From positions 7,036,501 through 7,100,500 of the forward strand of contig OZ022502.1 of NCBI GenBank assembly GCA_963989385.1: a stretch of 64,000 nucleotides of DNA, written 5' to 3'. This document shows, piece by piece, positions 23,558-35,318 of this stretch; the stretch's first letter is position 1, and each line of letters opens with the position of its first letter. Made by a program: the position numbers and the translations under genes. This DNA comes from Ctena decussata. Lineage: Eukaryota > Mollusca > Bivalvia > Lucinida > Lucinidae. Below the pieces are notes generated by a model. It saw only the letters and a program-made list of their open reading frames with translations. It did not search any database and was not told the DNA's origin.

Positions 23558-23791
23558 TGAGCCGCAACCCGACAAAACAAAGTGGTTGTGCGCCTGGCGA
23601 AGACTCAGATCAGCCTGGGCAGCCGGCGAGTCTAATCAGACTCATTGCTAAGCGCCTTAAGGGTAGCTAAGGGTGTAAGCTAGCTCCATGCGGACAGCGA
23701 AGACTCTCATCAGACTGGGCGGATGCCCAGGCTGATCTGAGTCTGCACTGGGCGCATAACCACTTTGTTGATTTTCTCGTGTCGCGGCTCA
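23558..23791. mobile_element. Full-length MITE, TGAGCCGCGACACGAG family
   Basis: Third copy, more diverged at the left end (TGAGCCGCAACCCGAC). It ends only about 20 bases from the splice donor of exon 3, so it inserted very close to that exon. Confidence 0.85.
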
Positions 23792-23813
23792 AATTATTAT
23801 TAAAATCAATTAC

Positions 23814-24082
23814 CTCCTCAAATTTGATTCCCTCAGCGTCATCCTCGACTGTCTGAGCGAGAACATGTGATCTCTGGTGTTGCTGTTCCCGCCCACTGAA
23901 ACTGGTATTTAGACGACGTTTTTCAGCAGCTCGACCTAGCTTGTTTTTCAAAGCATCAGCTTCTTTGGAAATTTGTTCTTGTATTCGTCTTTCTCTTTCA
24001 ATCCTTTCCCTTCTTCTTCTCTCCTCTTCTTCTCTTCGACGTCTCTCTCTTTCTTCCCTTTGTCGACGCCTGTCTCTTTCTC
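23814..24082 (-). CDS. SecA-like gene, exon 3: charged coiled coil
   Basis: Acceptor TATTTTCTAG, donor GAGGAG|GTAATT. Enters in phase 1 and leaves in phase 0, matching the SecA exon. About 90 residues: an almost pure Arg/Glu helix (ERERRRREEEERRRRERIER) giving a single-helix or coiled-coil linker, followed by KEADALKNKLG and a polar stretch ending in EGIKFEE. It probably spaces or oligomerises the N-terminal part relative to the ATPase. Confidence 0.8.
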
Positions 24083-24298
24083 CTAGAAAATATATAGCCA
24101 CATCATCAACTGCTCTACCTTCGTGAGTTATGAAGGTTTAGGCCCGTACTATGCGAAAATGTAGTCAATATCTCTGATACTAGATGCACTTTGCAGATCA
24201 CTGGATACTTATCAGGTAAACAAACAGATGGGCCATATACTATCGGCACAAAACGTCTTTTTTGTACATCTTAGAGTAAAATACGCAAAATGATTGTC

Positions 24299-24800
24299 AA
24301 AGGCCCCATTTCTCTATAAGCAAATGAAAAAAAAAAAAAATGCCGTGAGGTATCGCTGCAAGCTTCTCACCATAGTTTCGTCACCGTAAATGACCGTCAT
24401 AAGCTAACTTAAAACAATTAGAACATCATTGAGTTTTGCATAAAGAAAGGTTCGAAAATTGATTTGTGTCATTTAAGTTGCCAACTAAAGTGATGACCTA
24501 CTTTCGATTTCATAAACGATGAATAAAATGATAAAAATACAATGTACAGGCATGAGACCCCGTCCACTGTCCCGCTTTTGTTGATATTGCATTGCTGACG
24601 GGGAACCAGGAAAAGGAAACTGTATTTTGTGGAAAGATTTGTCATCTTTTAAAAACATGTTCCAAATACTTTTTTGCCAGGTATATTGGTCAGTATATGC
24701 ACATCAACCCGTATTTAAAAAAAAAAAAAAAAAAACGCGAACGCTGAAGCGCTTTTCATAATAATTTGCGGTTACAAGCTTTCTTCCACTCATAGGACTA
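24299..24800. repeat. Long intronic direct repeat, copy 2
   Basis: Partner of 22137-22640; includes poly-A stretches not present in the first copy. Confidence 0.8.
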
Positions 24801-25084
24801 TAAAGACTTAAATCTTGAAATAGTTGTAAAAATTCTTTTGTTTTTCGCACGCTTTAAACTTTCGTTAAATGGTTATACCCTTCACAAGTGCAAAGAACAA
24901 TTACGAGAATCATCAGTTTAGGGTAAAAGGGTATACTTTCAGGGGACACAACTATTCCATTTTCATTTTGCTTCTATTTTCAATGGGAATCAACTGTTAA
25001 AGGAAGGAATTGGCTCCACTGGGAGCAAATTCTTTCCTTTAGGAGTTGACTGGAGAAGTCTTCCAAGAAAGAGTTTACCCTATT

Positions 25085-25323
25085 TAGGCTTCGAGTAACC
25101 CGAAGAAAACCTGGGTGTTGCTCGGGTTTACCCAAGTAATTAACCCGAATGTGCCCAGCAGTTTCACCTGCATGCAATCGGAACACCGCTCGGACACACC
25201 TGGGTGTTGCCCGGGTTTACCCAAGTAATTACCCGAATGTGCCCAGCAGTTTCACCTGCATGCAATCGGAACACAGCTCGGCCAATTCCGTGAATTCACG
25301 GAATTGGCCGAGCGGTGTTCCGC
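25085..25323. repeat. Tandem ~100-bp repeat ending in a 57-bp palindrome
   Basis: The block CTGGGTGTTGC to CATGCAATCGGAACAC occurs twice (from about 25109 and 25201). The second copy runs into a near-perfect palindrome at 25267-25323 with GTGAATTCAC at its centre. The palindrome ends about 25 bases from the donor of exon 2. Confidence 0.8.
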
Positions 25324-25348
25324 TTGACCTGCATGGTGCGTTTCTCAC

Positions 25349-25460
25349 CAAGATTATCACACCATGGTTCATCTCCACCCTGGTTACAGCACAGCCGTAT
25401 CTTGTCACCGATTGGTCGAATGAAGAAATGTGGACTGTTGATACCATTATAATATCGTTG
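25349..25460 (-). CDS. SecA-like gene, exon 2
   Basis: Strong acceptor (TTTCTCTAACCTACAG), donor CTTG|GTGAGA. 112 bases, entering in phase 0 and leaving in phase 1, which fits exons 1 and 3. Encodes QRYYNGINSPHFFIRP and then a short segment with a Cys pair and a later Cys (LCCNQGGDEPWC). No domain recognised. The phase fit on both sides and the protein-like composition support it. Confidence 0.65.
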
Positions 25461-26099
25461 CTGTAGGTTAGAGAAATCGCAAAACAAGTGGTCAGTAAAA
25501 CATACATTTAAACTGACAGTCTGTTGATTTTGTAAAAGATTCTATAGTGATAAGCAGCTTATAATTATGATAGAACGTCTAAAAAGACATTTAACAAAGA
25601 AAACAGATATCAGGAAAATCGATGATTTCGAGTTTAGATATTTTGAAAACGACATTGGTGAGTCCCCTTTTTATTACATTTAATTAATCAGACAATGAAA
25701 ATGTACAATATAGGAAAGAATGACTAGACACGTGTCCCATCAATTACTCCCATCTCACCTTGAATCCTCACTAAAATTGGAAATTATTAACCTCCACGGA
25801 GAAAGGATGGGTGAAGGCAGCAAAGCCTTCGCCCCACTTTCCAAAAGGACATCACTCTAGTGGAAAAGATGTTTCAATCCCTTTAAAACTGGAAGCTACG
25901 CTTTAATGAAACACTTCACTTCCTAAATGAGCAAATTGTTTCATTTAAGTGTAGTAACCTATGACAATGTATGAGAAGGGAGGAGCAAATATTTGCTTGT
26001 TAGAGTGATTTCCCACGGACATAAGACAGGTAATACTCCTTCTCAACAGTCATAAAGTTGCACTGCTGCCGCTGTGTACGGACTAATTATTCACTGCCT

Positions 26100-26540
26100 C
26101 GAAGCTACGTTTTAATTTTATCCGATTGCATTAATATGTCTAAGAAATGAATTTCATTTTTCTGAGGTTTATCGAAATGTAAATTGCATTGGTTCGCGTG
26201 CAAAGTTCACGTAACTTTGCTAGTGACCCATTGTAGTTTACACTTCGATAAACATCAGAAAAAATAAGTTCATTGCTTATACATTTACAATCGTTTCAAT
26301 CAAAGCCTTGATGAAAAATCTTATATAAGCGCTAAAACTGAAGCAGTAAAACATTTACACGCAGATTTTGTGCTAACAGCGGAATAGGGTCAACAACGTC
26401 AAAACGCCGCCGATGTCCAATCAGACTGTAGACAGCCATGGTTTATTTTGACGTCATTTAAAGTCATGTGACGTCGCGTGACTCTATGTAATTATTGGAG
26501 TGTAAACTACGTTACGTTCCAATGGTTACTATAGGGCTTT
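26100..26540. mobile_element. Probable inverted-repeat element, CRE-rich
   Basis: The inverted pair GAGGTTTATCGAAATGTAAA and its near complement lies at about 26164-26265. TGACGTCA-type words follow at 26395-26475, including TTTGACGTCA. It looks like a non-autonomous element related in composition to element D. Confidence 0.45.
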
Positions 26541-26747
26541 TCAGTAAATGCACCAAGAATGTAAATATTGATAAGTAACTGTCATTAATCATCGTTAATA
26601 ACCATTTAAGATTGCATGCAACAGATCTTTAATATAATCAGTCCACTTTAAAAATAAAATATCGTTGTGCAAGATCAATTACGTGTATAGTAACAACACT
26701 CAGAAACATAAATATGAGATATTGACTTTGGCGCTATTCTTTGCCAG

Positions 26748-26892
26748 GAGCCCCGGTAGCTCAGTGGGTTAAGCGCTGGGTTCCATTGCACACAGCCTTT
26801 CATTATCATCCGCCCATCGCCCTAATTTGACTGAAATATTGTTGAAAAGGACGTAAAAACGGAAGTCATCCATCCATCCATCCATCCATCTA
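26748..26892 (+). mobile_element. tRNA-derived SINE, GCCCCGGTAGCTCAG family, internally deleted
   Basis: Head GAGCCCCGGTAGCTCAGTGG (A box) joined straight to TTCCATTGCACACAGCCTTT, so the B-box part is lost. It ends with a GACGTAAAAACGG body and a (CCAT)n tail. Confidence 0.75.
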
Positions 26893-27429
26893 TTTATTCT
26901 TTGTCCTATTAAGAAAATGTCTTTGTAAATAAGTTCTATATATCCAGACAGGTAATAACGTGACTTACCTCGGTTATTTTGTACCTGTATTCGGACATAA
27001 CGGGTAAGTTTTTTTTACGTACTTAATGATTTTCTATGCGGTAAAGTGCAGATACCTTGTCTTCAGTCGCAGCAAACGACTTTTCATGTGTTTACTGCTA
27101 TGCATAGTAGTTTTCAACAGGCTGCTTCGAGCAAAGACTTTCTAACGTTGCTCGAAGTTGTGTGGCAAAATATAGTGTGCGTGGAAACGGCTCTGAGGCA
27201 ATGGCTTGCTGCAAGGGCGATGAGGTACCTGCACTTTACCACATGAAACTTCATAGAGAATTAATGAAATAATGATCAATTTTCTGACCCGTTCTGTCCG
27301 AATATAAGTACAAAAGATCATGTGATTCCCCACTGTGTAAAATATTGCCGCGTCAATGGTATTGTGTGATACCGAAAATCTTATGCGTTCAGAATGGGAA
27401 TCTAGTGGAGATCTCCATTGATATCTTAC

Positions 27430-27549
27430 CAGCATAGGGTTATGTCTGCATGAATGAGCACTCTCCATTCCATATCGGACGTACACTGTTGTGAGGATCT
27501 GACGTTGGCCATGTTGATGGCTGTCAAACGGCCCTAGGATGCCATGTTT
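27430..27549 (-). CDS. SecA-like gene, exon 1 of the joined model
   Basis: Acceptor TTATTTCATTTCTAG, donor ATGCTG|GTAAGA, 120 bases, phase 0 at both ends. Encodes KHGILGPFDSHQHGQRQILT followed by a Tyr/Arg/Cys segment. The other two frames contain stops. It has no start codon at its beginning, so upstream coding sequence is implied. No domain recognised. Confidence 0.6.
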
Positions 27550-28143
27550 CTAGAAATGAAATAATGTGATACAGACCTAGTTTAATTTTCTTTCAGAAAC
27601 TTGAGTAATGATACATTATGCAAAGAGCCCTGGAACAACGTCATATCAATGTCAGTATACTGTTATTTCCTGCTGAGCGAGTTAGTGTCGTTAATATTTT
27701 GTTTGTTTGAAAGTGGTTTGTTCGCTAATGGAGGTTTCCAATATTCATAAGAAAGTATTGTAAATGCATTAGAAAGACCGCATACCCTAAGAAATCAGCT
27801 AATAGAGGAATAATTTCACTGATGTCACTGACGACAGAAACCTCATGTTTTATTTTCAAAAAGTATGACGGATAATGTATACAGCAGGGACGACCAGACG
27901 GTGCCTAACATTTTATTGAGTGCAGGAGAGAAGAAAGGTTCTTTAAGGTAATGTATATCTGCCAAAATCCAAAGGGAGTGGAGCCGTTCACCGCTGTAAG
28001 GAAATGAGTGCCTGACAGCGGTGAGTCTGACAAGCCTGTGCTTCTCGACTCGACGTGATACACAGTTCGCCAGCTCAAGTTACTGTTATAGTAATTTGTA
28101 TATACTGTATAGTAAGTGGCATACTACAGCATAAGAACGCCTA

Positions 28144-31100
28144 CAGTGATTCTTGAAAAAAGGGTACAATTGTGGAATAACAAAATCTAAAAAGTTCTTT
28201 GCATTGTTTCGAAGATATGAATTTTTGATAGGAGACAGTCCCTTGTCCATGTATGCAAAATATTACCCACACCAAGTAAATGGTACAAAAATGGTTTAAG
28301 GTCAAAAGATGGCGTTAAACTCGTCGTTACGGAGGTGAGATATAACCACATAATGTATATAGCCGCAGGTTTGGCAGGTCTAAAATATGTGTAGTTTGCA
28401 GAATAGTTGCTCTTTTCGCAGTGTTGACCTAAAACCGTAATTTCTATATGACATTGATCACTTTGAGTATACTATATAAATAGTTCATTAAAATGAAAAA
28501 AGAAGGCTTTCTTTAAACGAACCATTAAATAAAACTACCCTATTTGCTTTCCTAGCAATGAACAAATTAGCCAAGCAATTAAAAGAGCCAATGGATGAAA
28601 GAGCTCACGAACCTATCAATGGTAACTTTACATGACACTTTTAGTGATATATGGTATTTGGAAGTGTATTGTGCACATTTTCTCAAACTACCGTTTTCGT
28701 TACGGAGGGGAGTGCGTTTAGCATATGCAAAATATGCATTTTTATTTTCACAAAAATTTTTTAGAAGTGGGACGTATCTTCTTAATAGCAACCTTTTCTT
28801 TTCTAAATACATATCAGTTGAGATGCACAGTCAATATTAATACAATGACACGGTTACATGTATTTCAAGCAAATATATCATTAAGAGCAATGAATTCGAA
28901 ATATGACCCTCCATCATAGGTAAAAAAATCATGAAAACCAAATCAAATCTAGAACTTGTCAGTGCTGTCAACATTTTGAACACCTACAGATAGCACCTAA
29001 TCATAATCTGCCCTGTCTACCATTCTGTTGTCATTTTCTCCGACAATGATTCTCGTTACGGAGGGTAGAAAGTTTAACGTGCGTCATACGTTATCTTATT
29101 TATTGCCGGTAACAAGACACGTTGTAATTCCAGTATCTTCCCTGACTTCGTAAATTTCGGACTCTTTGAAAGGTCATTTTTGATACGCATTCTTTTGATA
29201 CGCATTCTTGGAGTTGTCATGTACATGTAGTAATTCCTGTTTTGGGGGTATCACAGTGATAATGTTAGGAAATATGTGGTTCAGATAGTCTACTGAAATA
29301 TGGCATTTTTACAAACATCATATGGATTTAGTATGAGCACTTTCGGCATGACCACTTAAGTGTGAACTCGGGTGGTGCCCGGGTTTTCCCTGGGCTACTT
29401 GGGGATATGTAGATATGTATACATACACGTATATCCTCGGGTGGTCCCTGGAAAGTCTAGGTGTTGCTCTGGTTTGTCCGTGTATTTATGCAGAAAAAGT
29501 CTTATTTTGCCTGGCTTTGTGTGCAATATTGCATTGTTGCTATCTCTAGCTTGCTTCCCTTAGACTTGTTCTCTTTTATCGTTCGTTCTTGTTTTTTGTT
29601 GTTTTTTTGTGTTTTTTTGTGTTTTTTTGTGTTTTTTTGGGGGGGGGGGGGGGGTTGTATGTTATGGCGGGCGGGGGGAGGAGGGGACGGCGAGGGGGGT
29701 GGAGGCAGGAGAGGAATCCCGATAGCTCAGTAGGTTAAGTGCTAACCTGCTGTTCTAGTGGAGATGGTTCGAGACCTGCTGGAGGCGGAAATCTTCCCAA
29801 CTGTAGTTGGGGTTCCATTGCACACAGCCTTTCAATACCACCCTTCCGTCGTCCTGATATGAGTGAAATACTGTTAAAAAGGACATAAAATCGCTTTCTT
29901 CATGCCTTATGAAGCTGATCTGTGTCTTTGTTAGCGCAAAGGACAACGTTCTTGGTTTTGTCACGAATCGGCTTTATTTTCATTCTTATAAACTGCCTGT
30001 GATGCTACAATTTATGGATCTTAGAATGACATTCCCGATGTAAGTTTTGGGATACATGATACTTTAATAGCATTTAGCCGCCTTTAATCAAAATTCGCAC
30101 CTTTTCTACCATGACACTGGAAGGGGCTTTTTTAACATAGTGGCCTTTTTTTAGAATTAAATTACAGTTTCATAGTAAACACTCAGACAGGACGTGATTA
30201 TAACTGCTCGTGCAACTGGACTCGTATGACTACTGTCCTAAGCGCCTGGGTTCCCCTCCGTAACGTTTTCTCCCCTCCGTAACATACTTCTTTATTGCAA
30301 AGTGTCTATGCCCGATCTGTACAGTTTATATAAGACGCTTATGTTACAGGAGATCTGATGTATTCTACCAGCTTATTCCAGTACCATTTATCAAATTCTG
30401 TTTTTCTCGCATATCGAACGATCGAATTAACCAGCTCCCCTCCGTAACGGAGCAGCCAAAATAATTTTCATACATATTTATTAAAAAAACTGTTTAATCT
30501 ATTTAAGCATAGTAGGTTCAATACTAGAACGTGTCCACTTGGACTTTCCACCTATCAGCTACCATAAGAATGCATTATGTTTGTGCACTGTCAGTTTATG
30601 GAGTTTTTCTCCTCTCCATAACGAAACAATTTGGTCGGTCATACCTGCACTGAATGACTGCAAGTTCACATGTTATGTTGTTTATCCCTGCCCCCCTATT
30701 TACACTTACCAGAATATACAAAAATCGGTAAGTAAATGTGTGTTTTAACGTTGATCACACGTTAAGTTGATATATTGTACAACATATATCACCTGGAGTC
30801 CATTAAATATCTGAAAAATTCTGAAACCCTGATGACAGAAATCGTTCTTTTCTGCTTTCTGTTATTTCAAAGAAACGTATATTTCATTTGACTGTGATAC
30901 TTACTTCTAAATCACCACGTTGCTTTGGGTCAAAGATTTAGTTACGGAGGGGAGCCGTTACGGAGGGGAGAGGACATGGGACAAATCAGCTATAACAGAA
31001 CAAGTTATTAAACACAGAGGCATGAAATTGGTTTTTATAAACCAAATCCATGTTACACATTCGCAAACTAATAGAAAGCATTTTGCAAAAGAACTAATGT

Positions 31101-31716
31101 TTCAGAAAAGGGCCGTTACGGATGGGAGGCTGTGAAAAGTGACAAATGAAAATGTAAACTTAAAGCTTCTTACTCCGATTTTAGTGTAACAAATGAATTG
31201 GTTCTTACCATTTTCATTTCAAAGGATATCCTGGTACTAAAATAGACTAATTTTCCATCTCGATATCCATTCACTGTTGTTTATAGGTGGGGCATAGAAA
31301 TCGTTACGGTAGGTGAGTAGCATTTTGGCGACAAGGAATTTTTTCAATTATTTTTGTAAATGAATGGATTAGAAACTGAATAGAACAACACGAGACATCG
31401 GTCAACCTGGGATTTCTAAATGGTAAAGAAATGTGTTCTTGTTTGTAGCAATAACCTTGTTTATTAAAGGTGTTTATTATAGCAACTCTGCTTGCGACAG
31501 TCGAAAATAGCATACCCCAATACAAAAGCTTCGTAAAAAATTCAAAGCTTAGCGTCTTAAATCCAACTGTGAATACCACAGGGTTTTCATATATATATTA
31601 CACTGCAAAAATAGCAATACATCACCTATTTAGGCTAAAGCATGTTCGTGTGTGTGTCTGTTTAACATTGGCGACATGGTTTTTTCACAATTGTACCCTT
31701 TTTTCAAGAATCACTG
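28144..31716. mobile_element. Putative 3.6-kb element with 31-bp inverted ends and repeated 15-bp motif
   Basis: A 31-base sequence beginning CAGTGATTCTTGAAAAAAGG at 28144-28174 recurs as its exact reverse complement at 31686-31716. Between them are eleven copies of a word close to CGTTACGGAGGGGAG: plus strand at 28325, 28698, 29054, 30940, 30956, 31114 and 31302; minus strand at 30251, 30270, 30435 and 30609. No transposase frame is visible, and the 8 bases flanking each end do not match. It may be a non-autonomous DNA transposon with internal protein-binding sites, or an unexplained regulatory cluster. Confidence 0.6.
29707..29895 (+). mobile_element. tRNA-derived SINE, second family, copy 2
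   Basis: A box TAGCTCAGTAGG, B box GGTTCGAGACC, then CCATTGCACACAGCCTTTCA and the 3' block GTGAAATACTGTTAAAAAGG. It sits after a (GTTTTTTT)n and poly-G tract at 29590-29655, inside the putative 3.6-kb element. Confidence 0.85.
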
Positions 31717-32101
31717 CATATCAAAGTTTACGCCATGCCGTTGCGCCAATTTTGTTTAGACGTTTCCACGATGCGTGCATATTGGCTGTGTTTTATCATG
31801 CATGTGCTGCAAAATTCACCTGATAACAGGGGTGTGATAACATGATGTGATATCATGTCACTTTAGAACTGCGCTTGCGCGAATGTTATCAGGCGATGCC
31901 TACAGAAGCGATCTCAGAAGACGACTGGCAACATACTGACGATGGCCTTGATAACAACGTTCGATTGATTAAATGACGTCACCGACGTACGTCATAATGC
32001 ATTCGCGACGTCAACAAGTTCAAACAAAACTGCGTGTACTTTTCTTCTGTTTGATACTCTTTACACCTGAAAATCTTTTAATGATGCATGATAAATAGAA
32101 A

Positions 32102-32239
32102 ACCATGTAAGTGTCTTTTGATATCAAGTTTATCAGGCTCGACCAGAAAAACGTCGGACTGGCTCGGCAAGCCTCGCCATTCCTACGCTGTTTCAGGTCT
32201 CGCCTGATAAACTTGATATCAAAAGACACTAACATGGTA
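32102..32239. mobile_element. Hairpin MITE
   Basis: Arms of about 38 bases (ACCATGTAAGTGTCTTTTGA onward) are mirrored at 32205-32239 with a short GC-richer loop. TGACGTC-type words lie on both sides (31975-32020 and 32347-32375), so the whole element may be larger. Confidence 0.8.
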
Positions 32240-33007
32240 TTCTCTATTTACCTACCACAATTCCTTCCCATTCTGGATGATACCTATAACAGTAACTGTA
32301 ATAATCTTGGGTTTCATTCTTTATTGCCATGTGATAGTTTCCCATACTGACGTCAAGCTGACGCGACGTCTCTGACGCCGCAGATTGCCAGGAACTGGCT
32401 GTCTATCTGTAACAGAATTAAAAAAAATTATCAGTAAAACCATGTTTATCTTTTTTTAAGGTCAATGGTCACCATCTTGTTTTCTGTCACTTTACAAAGG
32501 GAACAACTTTTATTACTTTCATTCTGCTTCCTAGGAGGATGAAGCACTTTTCATATTGTATATAGGCCTACTCGTTAAAAAAGGATTTGCTCAAAGGAAA
32601 GAATTTCTTCAAGGGAAATAAAAGAAAAGAAAACATGTCCTTTAAGAGTTGGTCGCAACTGAGAAGTGAGAATGTTGCTTCCTCTGGAACTGTACTTATT
32701 CGCTCTGAAACGATAAGTTCACGGTCCACCCCCGTTAAAAGTTCAGAGGCCTTACACACCAAACTAGAACCAGTCCGCAACTTACTACACCACTTGGAAT
32801 AAGTCCGAATTCGACAGGTGAGAAAGCCAGCATAAACTAGAATGTGTTCATAGGACATGGATGCCCCCGCCTAGTGCCCTAAGTAAGATGGTGCCTTGTT
32901 TAAGGTACTGGCACTTGTAGAACAACTAGGTTCACCAAGGCAGACTTCTGTGGTACATGTTTTATTGTTTCCCTTGGGCAGATGTATTCTGCTTCTTGGC
33001 TCAAGAG

Positions 33008-33019
33008 ATGTGTGTGTGT

Positions 33020-33050
<31 letters not shown>

Positions 33051-33058
33051 GGGGGGGA
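33008..33058 (+). repeat. (TG)n followed by poly-G
   Basis: About eleven TG dinucleotides followed by some 25 G. Open frames on both strands across it are artefacts. Confidence 0.9.
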
Positions 33059-33170
33059 ATATCATGACTGTAATATGTGATAACATTCTGTATCTAATCA
33101 CAGAAATGGATGCCATGCACGTTTCCAAAAGAAATAGCCCGGAAACAAGTAACTTTTCAAAAACTAACTC

Positions 33171-33660
33171 ACGGAAACCATTATTGTATGAAATGAAGTC
33201 GAAAAAGGGCCATAACTCCACAATAATAGACGTATTTTACCCAATATCGAACTTGACCTGTATTTTATGTTATAAACCTGTATTTAAAATATGAATTCAA
33301 TACACCAATGTTTTCAAAAGATAAAGAACGGAAACCAGTTTTTCATACAAAATGAAGTCGTAAAAGGGCCATGACTCCCACAATAATCGACAGATTTTGC
33401 TCAACATCAAACTTGACCTGTATTTTATGATTATATACCTGTGTATAAAATATGAATTCAATACACCGATGTTTTCAAAAGTTATCGAACGGAAACCATG
33501 TTTTCATACAAAATGAAGTCGAAAAAGGGCCATAACTCCCACAATAAAAGACGGGTTTTACCCAACATCGAACTTGGCCTGTATTTTATGATTATAGACG
33601 TGTGTATAAAATATATATTCAATACACCAATGTTTTCAAAAGATATCGAACGGAAACCAT
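33171..33660 (+). repeat. Three tandem copies of a ~160-bp repeat
   Basis: Units begin ACGGAAACCA at 33171, 33330, 33490 and 33650 and contain AAAGGGCCATAACTCC. The array ends in a palindromic GTACGTAC cluster and a GCCCCGCCA...GGCGGGGGC hairpin (33660-33770). This is a common type of mollusc dispersed repeat. Confidence 0.8.
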
Positions 33661-33869
33661 TGCGCACGGGGCGTACGTACAGGACAGGACGTACGTACGT
33701 ACAGGACGTCCGTACGGACAGCGGTGATACTATATGCCCCGCCACCCATTTTTAATGGCGGGGGCATAAATATTGGGTGTTGCTCTGAAATAACGGGGGA
33801 TAAAAATGATCGCATTATGTGCCAGTCTATTTGAATAAACAAGGACGTAGCTACGTATACGGCAAATAC

Positions 33870-33924
33870 GCAGGTGCGTATTGAAATTTTGTCAAAATTG
33901 ACAAAATTTCAAAACGCACCTGCA
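33870..33924. repeat. Perfect-arm palindrome
   Basis: The arms GCAGGTGCGT and TTTTGTCAA are mirrored around AAAATT. Total about 55 bases. Confidence 0.75.
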
Positions 33925-34389
33925 TATTTGAATGCGGAAATTTTACAATTTAGACAAGATTTCTATACCAACTGCCAAAGTGGCTGAAATACAACCTTTT
34001 CCTTCAAGGGGTAGAGTATGACACATGATTGTGCGTATCATGAAATTGCTGCTAGATACGCCGCTGATAAATGTAACATCTTTGTCATCCTGAAAACTCT
34101 GAGGGAATGTGCCCTATATGGTTTCATGCCTCGTTCAACAAGCACGACTGGACAATCTAGAAGAGTGTGTATTTCAATTCTCATATCGACGTTCCCCCAC
34201 ACCTCAGCGGAACGAATCCATAGCCGCAGTAACGGGGCGCCGATTGTCCGTCCATTAAATCTAGAAGAGCGCAGTTTAGTCAGTTTAAATATGACATGCA
34301 GTCCATTCTATTTTTGGTTAGCCTCGGTGCAGAAATATTGACTACTTTCTCAAATTTTATGACCGTGGCTTCTATTCCTATACCAACTG

Positions 34390-34960
34390 TGTCCTCTGGT
34401 CATATCTCCATTAAGTTATGCACATGACAGTGGCTTGCAGTCATACTGCACATAGGACCTGTAGTCACACAAAAATAACTGTTTTTTGCATTCGGTTTGC
34501 CTCATACGAAGTGCACTCATATTCTCTTTTATCTGTCTACATAATTACAAACAGGACTGTGACTTCTACTTATATACGAAATGTAGCCTCTAGTCATATT
34601 CTTCTTAAGCTCTCTATTGTATGATAAGCATAACAGTGACTTGCAGTCATGCAGCCTGTCAAATTCTTCCTTATCTGCCTAAATACATATTTACAAACAT
34701 GGTTATGACTTCAAATCGTATACAAAATATTACCTCCTGTTATATATCCTAGTAAAATTGTCTATTATAATGATGGATGGATGGCCTATGTTTAACAGCC
34801 CAGTATTTCAGCCATATCGAGCCGACGGTTAACGTCACCGTGACTTGTAATGATATTGCCAAATACCATCTGTAGTCGCATTCTTCTTTACCTGTTTATC
34901 ATGTACCAAATATGATCCAATGTGGTATTCAAATTAAGCTGTCTGTTACATAATAAACAC
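34390..34960 (+). repeat. Degenerate tandem repeat
   Basis: Recurring phrases (AGTCATA, CTTCTTAAGCT, ACAGTGACTTGCAGTCAT) at irregular spacing of roughly 150-180 bases. Non-coding. Confidence 0.45.
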
Positions 34961-35318
34961 GAATATGACTCTTTCGCGAAGTGATGGATCCGAAAAACCG
35001 AATAACAATCTAGGTCCTAAGAAAAGAACTGAATACAGGTCACGTTCAAACGGACCAAACTGTGCTCTGCGACAAGCAGCACCATGCTGCATAATTCGGT
35101 ATTTTTCTGAATGAACACTGTGGACAGTGAAACATTCTTTAATATAACACAAAAGTAATAATTTACATGCTACTCATTTAGATTGTTCTACTGCTGTATC
35201 TGTTTGGCAGATAGCTTCTCCTTTTGATGGCAGTCAACTTTGATAAAAAATGTCTGCGTTAATTTATACGAGATTTTCAAAAATTAAATGTGGTGAGTCA
35301 CAATGGAAATCTGGCCCC

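Noticed and set aside
23667..23813. Extension of the exon 3 frame to 23667
   Set aside because: The frame runs on through the splice donor into the adjacent MITE. The donor at GAGGAG|GTAATT matches the phase of exon 4.
32568..32858. Open frames on both strands near 32.6-32.86 kb
   Set aside because: No domain, splice or repeat evidence; composition gives no clear strand.
34946..35152. Possible extra 5' exon of the SecA-like gene (minus strand)
   Set aside because: All frames are open and an acceptor-like site exists, but no donor gives the required phase.
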